Shown here in pieces: positions 51,597-62,000 of a stretch of 64,000 bases of DNA. The DNA lies in the NCBI GenBank assembly GCA_902788705.1, contig CADALE010000008.1, forward strand, positions 1 to 64,000, given 5' to 3'. The position numbers and the translations under genes are program-made. The notes beneath the pieces were generated by a model that saw only the letters and a list, made by a program, of their open reading frames with translations, made no database searches and was not told where the DNA came from. How positions within the stretch are numbered: position 1 is the stretch's first letter; every line of letters begins with the position of its first letter. This DNA comes from an uncultured Coriobacteriaceae bacterium. Lineage in GTDB: Bacteria > Actinomycetota > Coriobacteriia > Coriobacteriales > Atopobiaceae.

Positions 51597-52469
51597 ATGA
51601 ACAACGCAAGAGATCTGTATCTGTTCCGTCGGCAGGATGGCTACATCCCGCGCATCGCCGCCGTGCACGACCTGTGCGGCTACGGCAAGTGCTCGCTGGG
51701 CGTGGCCATCCCGGTGCTCTCGGCCGCCGGCTGCGACGTGTGCCCCGTTCCCACGTCGCTGTTCTCCGCGCACACGCGCTTCCCCAAGTGGTACATGCAC
51801 GACACCACCGACATGCTTGATGACTATCTGGACGCCTGGGTTGAGGAGGGCGTCGAGCTGGATGCCATCTACTCGGGCTTTCTAGGCGCTCCGCAGCAGG
51901 TAGGCGCCATCAAGCGGCTGTATCGCGAGCATCCGCAGGCGCTGCGCATCGTGGACCCCGTGATGGGCGACGGCGGCGTGAAGTACGCTACCTACACCGA
52001 CGAGCTGTGCCAGGCCATGGGCGAGCTGGTTGACGGCGCCGACGTGCTTACTCCCAACCTCACCGAGTGCTCGATCCTGACCGGCATCGCCTACGAGGGG
52101 CAGGACGTCGACGAGGCCTACGTGCGCCGCATGATGGACGCCCTGCTGGACATGGGTGCCAAGAGCGTGGTAATCAAGGGCATCGTGCACGGCGACGGCC
52201 TGATTCGCAACTATGTGGCAGGCACCGACCGCGAGATGGTGGAGGTGTCGGGCGAGCTGCTTCCCTACATGCTGCACGGCACCGGCGACCTGTACGCATC
52301 GGCGCTGCTGGCGGCTATCATGTGCGGCAAGTCGCTGTACGAGGCCGTGGGGTTTGCCTGTCAGCTGGTGGTGAGCGCCATGCACGTGACGCGCCTGCAG
52401 CCCGACTACGAGGTGCGTGGCGTGAGCTTCGAGACCACGCTGGGCCAGGTAGCCGCCCTGCTGGGATAG
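51597..52469 (+). CDS. pdxY: Pyridoxamine/pyridoxal kinase
   Basis: The enzyme phosphorylates vitamin B6 vitamers to supply PLP, which metY, glgP and the dehydratase use. The 290-residue ribokinase-fold protein has AAVHDLCGYGKCSLGVAIPV, PVPTSLFSAHTRFP, VDPVMGDGG, LTPNLTECSILTG and the anion-hole/catalytic motif HGTGDLYASALLAAI. This fits the PdxY/PdxK group of Firmicutes and Actinobacteria. AAAGGA is seven bases before the ATG. A strong bidirectional terminator follows. Confidence 0.93.
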   Translation: MNNARDLYLFRRQDGYIPRIAAVHDLCGYGKCSLGVAIPVLSAAGCDVCPVPTSLFSAHTRFPKWYMHDTTDMLDDYLDAWVEEGVELDAIYSGFLGAPQQVGAIKRLYREHPQALRIVDPVMGDGGVKYATYTDELCQAMGELVDGADVLTPNLTECSILTGIAYEGQDVDEAYVRRMMDALLDMGAKSVVIKGIVHGDGLIRNYVAGTDREMVEVSGELLPYMLHGTGDLYASALLAAIMCGKSLYEAVGFACQLVVSAMHVTRLQPDYEVRGVSFETTLGQVAALLG

Positions 52470-52492
52470 CGGGAACCAGACTTTAGCGATGC

Positions 52493-52527
52493 AAAGGGGA
52501 GCGCGACGGCCGTCGCGCTCCCCTTTT
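52493..52527. terminator. Bidirectional terminator pdxY / HTH gene
   Basis: A perfect 34-base palindrome (52493-52526) ends in a run of five T on the plus strand, and serves the convergent gene at 52575 as well. Confidence 0.95.
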
Positions 52528-52574
52528 TGCTGTTGCTGCGCCCGTGCGTTCGTACGTACGGGCTTCTGGGCCAG

Positions 52575-53237
52575 TTACTGCTGAGGCATCTCGTAGGTGG
52601 GATCGTCCCCGTTGCCCCCCATGTGGCTGGGCGGCAGCAGGTACTGCGCCATAATCTGGTCGCGCTGCCATGGGAAGTGGAATCCCTCGAGCGCGCGGCT
52701 CATGGCAAGGTCGCGCCGCATGAGGTCTTTCTCGCGCTGAAGGGCCACAATCTGCTCGTTAAGCCGCTCGACCTGACTGGTAAGCACGGTGATGGTGGCC
52801 TCATAGTTGGAACGTATGCCATCAGAAGTCTGGCTAAGCTGGGCAACCTGCGAACGCAGGGTGGCGTTGGTCTCCTTGAGGGTGCGGATCTGGTCGCGGT
52901 AGGCCTCGATGAGGGCGGAAATCTCGGAAGGCATGGCCGCCGCGGGAATCTCGGGCTGGTTGGCCACAATCTCGGACATGAGGGTATCTACCTCGGCGTC
53001 GTCAACGCTGGCGATGCCGATGATCTCGGAGGCTTCCTCGCTGGACACCTCGGGTGCGCGGCTTTTCATGAGCGCATGGGCAAGCGCCGAGGCGGCCTCG
53101 GGGCCAAGGTAAACGGTGCCCTTGCCTCCGCGCGTGATGACCGGAAGGTCAAGCTCCTTGAGCTTACGGACGGCAGTTGACTTGGAGACGCCACATTCGT
53201 CCGCGACTTGCTTGATGGTGACTTCCCGTGGTTCCAT
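52575..53237 (-). CDS. Helix-turn-helix protein with long coiled coil
   Basis: The 220-residue protein starts with a winged-helix-like domain (EVTIKQVADECGVSKSTAVRKLKEL, with wing ITRGGKGTVYLG; residues 5-45). A long coiled coil follows (about 95-175, ALIEAYRDQIRTLKE and VERLNEQIVALQREKDLMRRD), and an end rich in Pro/Gln/Met. It resembles plasmid KfrA-like or chromosome-binding HTH-coil proteins; no specific role is assigned. ATG 53237 is chosen because GAGAG is six bases upstream; in-frame ATGs at 53264 and 53285 are alternatives. Confidence 0.7.
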   Translation of the reverse strand: MEPREVTIKQVADECGVSKSTAVRKLKELDLPVITRGGKGTVYLGPEAASALAHALMKSRAPEVSSEEASEIIGIASVDDAEVDTLMSEIVANQPEIPAAAMPSEISALIEAYRDQIRTLKETNATLRSQVAQLSQTSDGIRSNYEATITVLTSQVERLNEQIVALQREKDLMRRDLAMSRALEGFHFPWQRDQIMAQYLLPPSHMGGNGDDPTYEMPQQ

Positions 53238-53366
53238 GCGATCTCTCAATTCATCGAGTCTCATCGGTCCAATCGATTCTATCACATCGAACCAACCGAA
53301 TCATCGCAGGTTAAAGAGAGGAAGAATGAGAGTGCAGATGACGTGATAAGCAAGATAAAGGATGGC

Positions 53367-53489
53367 ACCCCTCGCAGCCGGCGCGAGCGAAGCAATGCGC
53401 CGGGAGGCCGACCCCGGACCCGGCAGGTACCCCTCGCAGCCGGCGCGAGCGAAGCAATGCGCCGGGAGGCCGACCCCGGACCCGGCAGG
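53367..53489. repeat. Tandem 62-bp duplication
   Basis: Positions 53367-53427 and 53429-53489 are identical over 61 bases, period 62. Each copy contains an internal GGCGC...GCGCC hairpin around CGAGCGAAGC. Confidence 0.95.
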
Positions 53490-53544
53490 CCGTCCCGGCG
53501 TAGCCGGGGCGGCCGCTCCTTCAGGGCTGGCGCAAGCCAGCCCT
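53488..53544. repeat. Two adjacent hairpins
   Basis: GGCCGTCCCGGC pairs with GCCGGGGCGGCC (53488-53514, one G-T). AGGGCTGGC pairs perfectly with GCCAGCCCT around GCAA (53523-53544). Confidence 0.85.
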
Positions 53545-53598
53545 ACCATCTTCCTCCACGTCAAAAGCCGAAGATGGCTGATTCTACCGCAACGATAA

Positions 53599-53667
53599 CG
53601 CGCCCCTCCCACCTTCGCACAGCGACATCCGCGAAGCGCTGAGCGGTGCGAAGGTGGGAGGGGCGCG
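53599..53667. repeat. Inverted-repeat element B3 (family B)
   Basis: Arms 53599-53620 and 53646-53667 are perfect 22-bp complements. The 25-base loop has the constant family-B core. It starts 23 bases after the gyrA stop. Confidence 0.93.
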
Positions 53668-53690
53668 CCCCCGCAGGTCAGTCCTACGAG

Positions 53691-56510
53691 CTACTCCTCC
53701 TCGTCGAGCAGCGCGTCACTCATCGAGTCCTCCCCACCGATGTCGATGGGGTCATCCTCATTAGCCTCGCCAGCGGCAGCAAGATCAAGCGCCCCCTGCA
53801 TGGGATCCACGCGGGCAGCCTTCTTCTTGCGCACCACCATGCGGGCAACTGCGCTCACGCGGTCATCCTCAGCCATGTTCATGACCTTGACGCCCTGCGT
53901 AGAGCGGCCAAGCTTTGACACGTCCATCGCCTTCACGCGAATCACGACGCCAGCCTCGCTCACCACCATCAGCTCATGCTGCGGCCCAACCACGCGGCAG
54001 GCCACGAGGTTGCCCTTGCGCTGCGTCATCGCGATGGTGAAGACGCCCTGGCCACCACGCTTGTGCTCGGGATACTCCGAGACCGGCGTGCGCTTGCCAT
54101 AGCCCTTCTCGGTCATCACGAACAGGTCGCCGTTGCCATTGCTGATCTCCATGCCAAGCACGGTGGCGCCGCCCTTCAGCGTGATGCCGCGCACGCCAGA
54201 GGTGTCGCGACCGGTGGGACGCACCTCGCTCTCGTCAAAGAGGATGGCCTTACCGTCCGAGCTGCACAGGATGATCTTCTCGCCCTCGCGCACGCGGCTC
54301 ACGTTTACCAGCTCGTCGCCCTTCTTGAGGTTGATGGCGATGAGGCCGTCGCGGCGGCTGTTGTCGTAGGCGCTCATGGCCGTCTTCTTGACCATGCCAT
54401 TCTTGGTGGCAAACACGAGGTACTCGTCCTCGGGGAAGTCGCGCGCCGTGATGACGGCCATGGGGTGCTCGCCCTCGGAGAGTGCCAGCACGTTGACGAT
54501 GGCCGAGCCCTTGGCCTGACGCGAACCGATGGGCAGCTCATGCACCTTCACGCGGTACACCTTGCCCTTGTTGGTGAAGAACATCACGTAGTCGTGCGTG
54601 GAGGCCACAAAGAGGTCCTCAACGAAGTCGTTGTCCTTAAGCGAGAGGCCCTGGACGCCCTTGCCACCGCGCTTCTGCGAGCGATAGGTGGCCACGGGCA
54701 GGCGCTTCACGTAGCCGGCGTGCGTGCAGGTAACCACCATGTCCTCTTCGGCGATGAGGTCCTCGACATCAAGGTCCTGCGCCTCGACGGCGGTAATCTG
54801 CGTGCGACGCTTGTTGGAGAAGCGCGCGGACACCTGGCGTAGCTCGTCCTTGATCACGCCCAGGATCTTCTCGCGATGCTCGAGCAGGTCGATGTAGTAG
54901 GCGATGCGCTCGCGCAGGTCGGCGATCTGGGCCACCAGCTCGTCGCGGGCAAGACCGGTGAGGCGACGCAAGCGCATCTGCAGGATGGCCTCGCCCTGGA
55001 TGTCGTCCAGGCCAAAGCGCTCGTTCATGCGACGCTTGCTCTCGGCATCGTCACGCGAGGTGCGGATGATGTGCACGATCTCGTCGATGTTGTCGACGGC
55101 GATAAGCAGGCCCTCGCGGATGTGCAGGTCCTTCTGAGCCTTGTCCAGGTCGTACTGGGTGCGACGAGTTACCACGTCAACCTGATGGTCGATGTAGTGG
55201 CGCAGCATCTCCACCAGGGTAAGGGTGCGCGGCACGCCATCAACAAGCGCGAGGTCAATCACGCCAAAGTTGGACTGCAGCTGCGTGCGCTTGTACAGGT
55301 TGTTAAGCACCACCTGCGGCACGGCTCCCTGCTTGAGGTCGATGACGATGCGCATGCCCTTGCGGTTTGACTCGTCGCGCATGTCGGAGATACCCTCGAT
55401 GTGCTTCTCGTTTACCTGCTGCGCGATGCGCTCCTGCAGGGTGCCCTTGTTCACCTGGTAGGGAATCTCGGTCACCACCAGGCGCTGGCGGCCGCCCTTG
55501 CCGATGTTCTCGACATGTACCTTGGCACGCACGGTGATGGTGCCGCGGCCCGTCGCGTAGGCCTCGCGGATGCCATCGGTGCCCATGATGATGCCACCCG
55601 TGGGGAAGTCAGGGCCGGGCAGCACCTTCATGAGGTCGTCGACCGTCACGTCGGGGTTGTCGATCATCATGCACACGGCCTCGGTGACCTCGGCCAAGTT
55701 GTGCGGCGGCACGTTGGTGGCCATGCCCACCGCGATGCCCGACGAGCCGTTTACCAGCAGGTTAGGGAAGCGCGAAGGCAGCACGGCGGGCTCGGTGAGG
55801 CTCTCGTCGTAGTTGGGCTGGAGGTCGACGGTCTCCTTGTCCAGGTCGCGCAGCATCTCCATGGCGGCGTAGGTAAGGCGACTCTCGGTGTAGCGCATGG
55901 CTGCCGGCGGGTCGCCGTCGATGGAACCAAAGTTGCCGTGGCCGTCAACAAGGGGCAGGCGCATCGAGAAGTCCTGGGCCATGCGCACCATCGAGTCGTA
56001 GATGGCCGCGTCGCCGTGCGGATGGTACTTACCCATGACTTCGCCCACGGTCCAGGCACTCTTCTTGTGCGGGCGGCTGGGCACGATGTGGGCCTCGTTC
56101 ATGGCGTAGAGGATGCGGCGGTGCACGGGCTTCAGGCCGTCGCGCACGTCGGGCAAGGCGCGGGCAACGATGACCGACATGGAGTACTCCAGGAAGGAGG
56201 CCTTCATCTCGTCGCTCATGTCGATGGGCTTGAGCGCGCCACCGTGGATGTCCTTGAGGTCGAGGCGGGTGCCCGCCTCGTCGGTGATGGTGTGCGAGAG
56301 GTTTGCGCCGGCAAGGTTAGTGGGAGCCGCTTCGCCGTCGTAGTCCTCGTCATCCTCGTCCTCGGACTCATACTCGTCGAGGCCGAGATCCTCGTCCATG
56401 TCGTCTAGCTCGGGATCGGACTCCATGTCGTCGATCGCGCGCTGGACGAAGTCGTCCAACGACCCAAGGTCGTCGTCACGAATGTCGTCATCATGCGTGT
56501 TGTCAGCCAC
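53691..56510 (-). CDS. gyrA: DNA gyrase subunit A
   Basis: GyrA is the breakage-reunion subunit. The core starts [20 protein letters not shown] near residue 96. The quinolone region is [20 protein letters not shown], with Ala at the position of E. coli Ser83, as in Mycobacterium tuberculosis. The active-site Tyr is in [10 protein letters not shown], and the GyrA box reads [11 protein letters not shown] (Lys for the usual second residue Arg). Unusually, about 95 acidic residues precede the core ([14 protein letters not shown]) and the C-terminus is acidic too. The GTG at 56510 has GGAG five bases upstream; a GTG two codons earlier overlaps the ribosome site. It lies 247 bases after gyrB. Confidence 0.97.
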   Translation of the reverse strand: MADNTHDDDIRDDDLGSLDDFVQRAIDDMESDPELDDMDEDLGLDEYESEDEDDEDYDGEAAPTNLAGANLSHTITDEAGTRLDLKDIHGGALKPIDMSDEMKASFLEYSMSVIVARALPDVRDGLKPVHRRILYAMNEAHIVPSRPHKKSAWTVGEVMGKYHPHGDAAIYDSMVRMAQDFSMRLPLVDGHGNFGSIDGDPPAAMRYTESRLTYAAMEMLRDLDKETVDLQPNYDESLTEPAVLPSRFPNLLVNGSSGIAVGMATNVPPHNLAEVTEAVCMMIDNPDVTVDDLMKVLPGPDFPTGGIIMGTDGIREAYATGRGTITVRAKVHVENIGKGGRQRLVVTEIPYQVNKGTLQERIAQQVNEKHIEGISDMRDESNRKGMRIVIDLKQGAVPQVVLNNLYKRTQLQSNFGVIDLALVDGVPRTLTLVEMLRHYIDHQVDVVTRRTQYDLDKAQKDLHIREGLLIAVDNIDEIVHIIRTSRDDAESKRRMNERFGLDDIQGEAILQMRLRRLTGLARDELVAQIADLRERIAYYIDLLEHREKILGVIKDELRQVSARFSNKRRTQITAVEAQDLDVEDLIAEEDMVVTCTHAGYVKRLPVATYRSQKRGGKGVQGLSLKDNDFVEDLFVASTHDYVMFFTNKGKVYRVKVHELPIGSRQAKGSAIVNVLALSEGEHPMAVITARDFPEDEYLVFATKNGMVKKTAMSAYDNSRRDGLIAINLKKGDELVNVSRVREGEKIILCSSDGKAILFDESEVRPTGRDTSGVRGITLKGGATVLGMEISNGNGDLFVMTEKGYGKRTPVSEYPEHKRGGQGVFTIAMTQRKGNLVACRVVGPQHELMVVSEAGVVIRVKAMDVSKLGRSTQGVKVMNMAEDDRVSAVARMVVRKKKAARVDPMQGALDLAAAGEANEDDPIDIGGEDSMSDALLDEEE

Positions 56511-56685
56511 ATTCACTCCTATACATAGGGCGCCGCGCAGCGGCGCACACTCTTACCCCACGTCCGGTGACCCTCCTTCGAGGACGCGTCCGACCGCGCT
56601 CAGGAAGGGATGGGAACCAGCCAAGAAGCCCGCGCAAGGCCTTCATCCAGCGTCAGGCAGGTGCGGTACCGTTACAGCCCGGTAT

Positions 56686-56755
56686 GCGAGCCTTCCGCGC
56701 TTCCAGCGAGCGACATCCGCGAAGCGCTGAGCGAGCAGAATCGCGGAAGGCTCGC
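56686..56755. repeat. Inverted-repeat element B4 (family B)
   Basis: Outer arms 56686-56699 and 56742-56755 pair over 14 bp, with three more pairs after one mismatch. The loop contains the constant family-B core. It lies eight bases after the gyrB stop, between gyrB and gyrA. Confidence 0.9.
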
Positions 56756-56763
56756 CCCACAGG

Positions 56764-58731
<1,968 letters not shown>

Positions 58732-58965
58732 TCAAAACTATCGTTGCGTGCGCCGGCCTGGCCCCTTGGCACCAGCTATCTGCGCCGAGCCCACTGTGCC
58801 TGGTGCAAAGGTGTGCACTGATACGACGCAGCGCCGGAATGAATAGTGTACGCCTTTTTGGCCGTATCGCCTATGGCCAAGGGCTAAACTACGGGATATT
58901 CAAAGTGCAAAATCGCGTCTGAGACGTTCTAAGGGCGAAATTTGCCAAACTGGCAAAAAACTTGC

Positions 58966-59511
58966 TCAAAACTGGTCTGTAGCTTGTATGGAGGCGATTA
59001 TCGCCTTAGAAATGCTTGGCCTCAGGGCCTCGGGAGCGCCTTCCAAGAGCTGCTGCACATAGGCTTGCTGCTCGGACGAGAGCGGCTTCTCATGAGAGGC
59101 GCGCTGAGCCGTGTCCTGACGGCCGGCCACGACCTTGCGCCGTGCCTCGCGATCTACGGAGAACTCGATTCCCGACACGTGATAGCCCCAGTTGGCGAGG
59201 CGCGCCAGATAGAGGTCGCGGTTGGCATTGAGGTCGGTCACGTAGGCGTGGGAATCCACATAGACACAGATGATGGGGTCTTCCACCCCGGTTCGCGGCG
59301 CCTTCACGAACACGCGCGTGGTGTGAGCGCGCTCACGGTCGCCATTGGCGCCAAACCACGCAGCCACCGCGTAGCGCAGGGTGTGCTCCTGGCCTCCCAT
59401 GCTCTGTCCTACGACGGCCTTGACAAGTGAGCCTATGCTCTCTATCGAGTCAGGCTGTGGAATTGCCTCACTATGCATCGGTTCAACCGCGTCATGAATC
59501 GATTCAGGCAT
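58966..59511 (-). CDS. DciA-like (DUF721) protein
   Basis: The 181-residue protein has a DUF721/DciA-like core at about 30-130: GSLVKAVVGQSMGGQ, then VYVDSHAYVTDLNANRDLYL and LANWGYHVSGIEFSVDREARR. DciA is the replicative helicase loader in bacteria lacking DnaC/DnaI. Its place between recF and gyrB is the usual actinobacterial one and supports the call. The ATG at 59511 is eight bases after GAGGG; an in-frame TTG at 59535 is another possibility. The core is extended by about 25 and 45 residues at the ends. Confidence 0.8.
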   Translation of the reverse strand: MPESIHDAVEPMHSEAIPQPDSIESIGSLVKAVVGQSMGGQEHTLRYAVAAWFGANGDRERAHTTRVFVKAPRTGVEDPIICVYVDSHAYVTDLNANRDLYLARLANWGYHVSGIEFSVDREARRKVVAGRQDTAQRASHEKPLSSEQQAYVQQLLEGAPEALRPSISKAIIASIQATDQF

Positions 59512-59577
59512 ATGCTCACCCTCTTGTCTTGCCAAAACCAGCCATAGGGGTAGCCCCCGGTGACAGGTTCCGTGCGT

Positions 59578-60663
59578 CTAGTCAAAGCTCACCACTGTAG
59601 CGCTCTCAAGGAGCTCGTCAGGGAAGTACCCCAGATTGGTGGTGGTTACCACCGTCTGCATGCCGCCCTGCACAAAGCGCGTGGCGGCCTCGCGGCGGCT
59701 GCCGTCAAGCTCGCTCATCACGTCGTCAAGCAGCAGTAGGGGCTTCTCACCCAGCACCTCCTCGGCCAAGGCCACCTCGGCCATCTTCCACGCAAGCACG
59801 ATGGAGCGCTGCTGCCCCTGGCTGCCGTAGGCGCGCGCGTCACGACCATTGATGGCAAAGGTTATGTCATCACGCTGCGGTCCTACCAGTGTCTGCTGTC
59901 TGCGCAGCTCGTCTGCACGCAGCTGTGTCATGCGCTCGGCGAAGCGGTCGGCCAGCTGGTCGCGCGAGAGCTCTTCGCAACCCTCCCCCAGCGAACACTC
60001 ATAGTTGCTGGTAAGCTCCTCACCCTGCGAGATCTGCCGATAGATGGGAATCATCTGGTCGCGCAGGCGTGCAAAAAGCCGTAGCCGCGACTGTAGCAGC
60101 GTGGCCCCACCAAGGGCCACCGACGCATCCCAGGCATCAAGCAGGTCAAGGTTGGGATGCTCGTCCTTAAGCAGGCGATTTCGCTGCTCAACCGCACGCT
60201 GGTAGGCTGCTAGCACCTTTGAGTAGCCACGGTTGGCCTGACGGCCAAAGCCATCCAGCTCGTCACGGCGATACGACGCCCCGCGCTTCACGAACGAGAG
60301 GTCGTCGGGATTGAACAGCACGCTCATCAGGGTGCCAGGCATCTCCCCTGCCTGCACGCGCTTGCCATTGCGCATGAAGGTGCGCTTGGACGCCTCGATG
60401 GTGCATGAGACGTCAACCACGCGACCGTCGCCCTCCAGGCGCGCCGCGATGCGCGCAGAGGTGGCCTGCTCACGCACCTGCTGCGAGGGCTTGGGCTTGC
60501 GAAACGACATGCCAGCCGTCAACATCTGCAGCGCCTCGACCGTGTTGGTCTTGCCTGCGGCGTTGTGCCCATGCAGGATGGTCATGCCCTCGCCGAAGGC
60601 TATGTCCCGCTCGGCAAAGTTGCGCCAGTCGCGCAACTCCAGCCTACAAACGCGCAGGCCCAC
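59578..60663 (-). CDS. recF: DNA replication and repair protein RecF
   Basis: RecF is an SMC-like ATPase that directs RecOR to gaps. The 361-residue protein has Walker A LHGHNAAGKTNTVEAL, the ABC-type signature YGSQGQQRSIVLAWKMAE and Walker B LLLLDDVMSELDGSRR. It starts with GTG three bases after the dnaN stop, so translation is coupled. Confidence 0.97.
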   Translation of the reverse strand: MGLRVCRLELRDWRNFAERDIAFGEGMTILHGHNAAGKTNTVEALQMLTAGMSFRKPKPSQQVREQATSARIAARLEGDGRVVDVSCTIEASKRTFMRNGKRVQAGEMPGTLMSVLFNPDDLSFVKRGASYRRDELDGFGRQANRGYSKVLAAYQRAVEQRNRLLKDEHPNLDLLDAWDASVALGGATLLQSRLRLFARLRDQMIPIYRQISQGEELTSNYECSLGEGCEELSRDQLADRFAERMTQLRADELRRQQTLVGPQRDDITFAINGRDARAYGSQGQQRSIVLAWKMAEVALAEEVLGEKPLLLLDDVMSELDGSRREAATRFVQGGMQTVVTTTNLGYFPDELLESATVVSFD

Positions 60664-60666
60664 GCG

Positions 60667-61767
60667 CTACATCCTGACCGGCATCAGAAGGTAGAGGTAG
60701 TTGATCTTGGCGTAGCTCTTGAAGATGCCCGGCTGCATGGTGCTCTGCAACTCAAGCGTGAGCTCTTGGCGGTCGGACGCGGCGTTGACGCAGTCAAACA
60801 CGTAGTGGTAGTTGAGTGCGATGGGCATGCTCTCGCCCATCACCTCAACCGGCAGCAGCTCGGTGGATTCGCCCTGGTCGGGGCTGGAGGCCGAGAGGCG
60901 CATGAGCTTGGCGTCGGCGTCGATGTCGAAGCGCACCGAGGGATTGGCCAGCGCGATGACCGACACGCGCTTAAGCGCCGCCGAGAACTCAGCCGTGTCG
61001 ATGGTGACGGTGGTGTTGCAGCTCTTGGGAAGAAGTTGCTGGTAGTTGGGGAAGTTACCCTCAATCTTGCGCGACACGTAGGTGGTGTTGCCAAACGAGA
61101 ACACCACCTGGCTGCCCGTGGTTCCCACGGTGATGGTGTCGGTCATGGACGGAAGGGCCAGCACGTCGTGGAACGTGGCTCCCGGGACGATGGCGCGGAA
61201 GGGCTCGTCGGGCGCGACGGACACATTGGAGTCGCATACGGCAAGGCGGTAGGAGTCGGTTGCTACGAGGCGGATAACGTTCTGCTCGACCGTGAGCAGA
61301 ACGCCGCCCAGGATGGGACGCGAGGTGTCCTTGGAGGTGACCTTATATACCTTGTCCACCATCTCGGCCAGCAGGGCGCTGGGCAGCTCGATGGAGCGTT
61401 CGAGCGCATACTGCGGGAACTCAGGGAAGTCGTGCGGGTCAAGCGTGTTGAGGCGGAAGCGCGAGCGACCGCAGGTAACCGTGATCAGGCGGTCGATGCC
61501 TTCGAAGGTGACCGCCGAGTCGGGAAGGGTCTTCACGATGTTGGCCAGAATCTTGCCGGACACCACCGTCTCGCCAGCCTCCTCGACGTTGGCGGCGATG
61601 CGGTGGCGGATCGAGATGGTGAGGTTGGTGGTCTGGAACTCGAGGGTGCCCTCCGTTGCGCGCACGTAGATGCCCGAGAGGATGGGCAGGGTTGAGTTGG
61701 TGGCCATGCCCTTGGTCACGACAAGCAGGGCCTTAGCAAGTGCGGACTGGCTGACGGTGAACTTCAT
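60667..61767 (-). CDS. dnaN: DNA polymerase III sliding clamp (beta)
   Basis: The 366-residue beta clamp has three DNA-clamp folds: MKFTVSQSALAKALLVVTKG, TLPILSGIYVRA; the middle TSRPILGGVLLTVE and ATDSYRLAVCDS; and the C-terminal YLLMPVRM, where LMPVR is the conserved peptide-pocket end. AGGAGG precedes the ATG. It lies 233 bases after dnaA. Confidence 0.98.
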   Translation of the reverse strand: MKFTVSQSALAKALLVVTKGMATNSTLPILSGIYVRATEGTLEFQTTNLTISIRHRIAANVEEAGETVVSGKILANIVKTLPDSAVTFEGIDRLITVTCGRSRFRLNTLDPHDFPEFPQYALERSIELPSALLAEMVDKVYKVTSKDTSRPILGGVLLTVEQNVIRLVATDSYRLAVCDSNVSVAPDEPFRAIVPGATFHDVLALPSMTDTITVGTTGSQVVFSFGNTTYVSRKIEGNFPNYQQLLPKSCNTTVTIDTAEFSAALKRVSVIALANPSVRFDIDADAKLMRLSASSPDQGESTELLPVEVMGESMPIALNYHYVFDCVNAASDRQELTLELQSTMQPGIFKSYAKINYLYLLMPVRM

Positions 61768-62000
61768 GGGGTGGCCTCCTTGTTATCTCTTACTAGATAT
61801 ATATAAGGTAATAGTAATGATAGTGTCCTGTAGAAATGTTCATTACTCGCATCAGCGCAGGTAAAGGGCCTGAACAAGACCTGCCGCGCGCGTGGCTGCA
61901 CTCGACAGTGTCTTCATGTTCAGAGGGTGTCGAATAGTTTTCTGCACCGGTTCCCTTCCTTTTAGACACGAATCCACATGATTTGAACCAGCTTTTGACA
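61768..62000. other. dnaA-dnaN intergenic region, possible oriC
   Basis: The segment is AT-rich next to dnaN (TTACTAGATATATATAAGG) and is a usual place for oriC. No TTATCCACA-type DnaA box is seen; the best is GAATCCACA near 61973. The hexamer TGTTCA recurs (61837, 61917, and reversed at 61871). The dnaN promoter also lies here. Confidence 0.4.

Larger units (their letters stand above)
53238..53690. other. Repeat-rich intergenic region before gyrA end
   Basis: From right to left of the gyrA stop: element B3, a perfect hairpin with GCAA loop (53523-53544), an inverted repeat (53488-53514) and a tandem 62-bp duplication (53367-53489). About 50 bases next to the HTH gene hold its promoter. No gene is seen. 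Confidence 0.8.

Noticed and set aside
43458..56755. Family-B elements as ordinary intrinsic terminators
   Set aside because: No U-run follows on the strand of the upstream gene, and an ordinary terminator would not need an identical long loop in four copies.
61768..62000. Canonical oriC with DnaA boxes
   Set aside because: The best match is 7 of 9 (GAATCCACA) and it is single; annotated only as a possible origin region.
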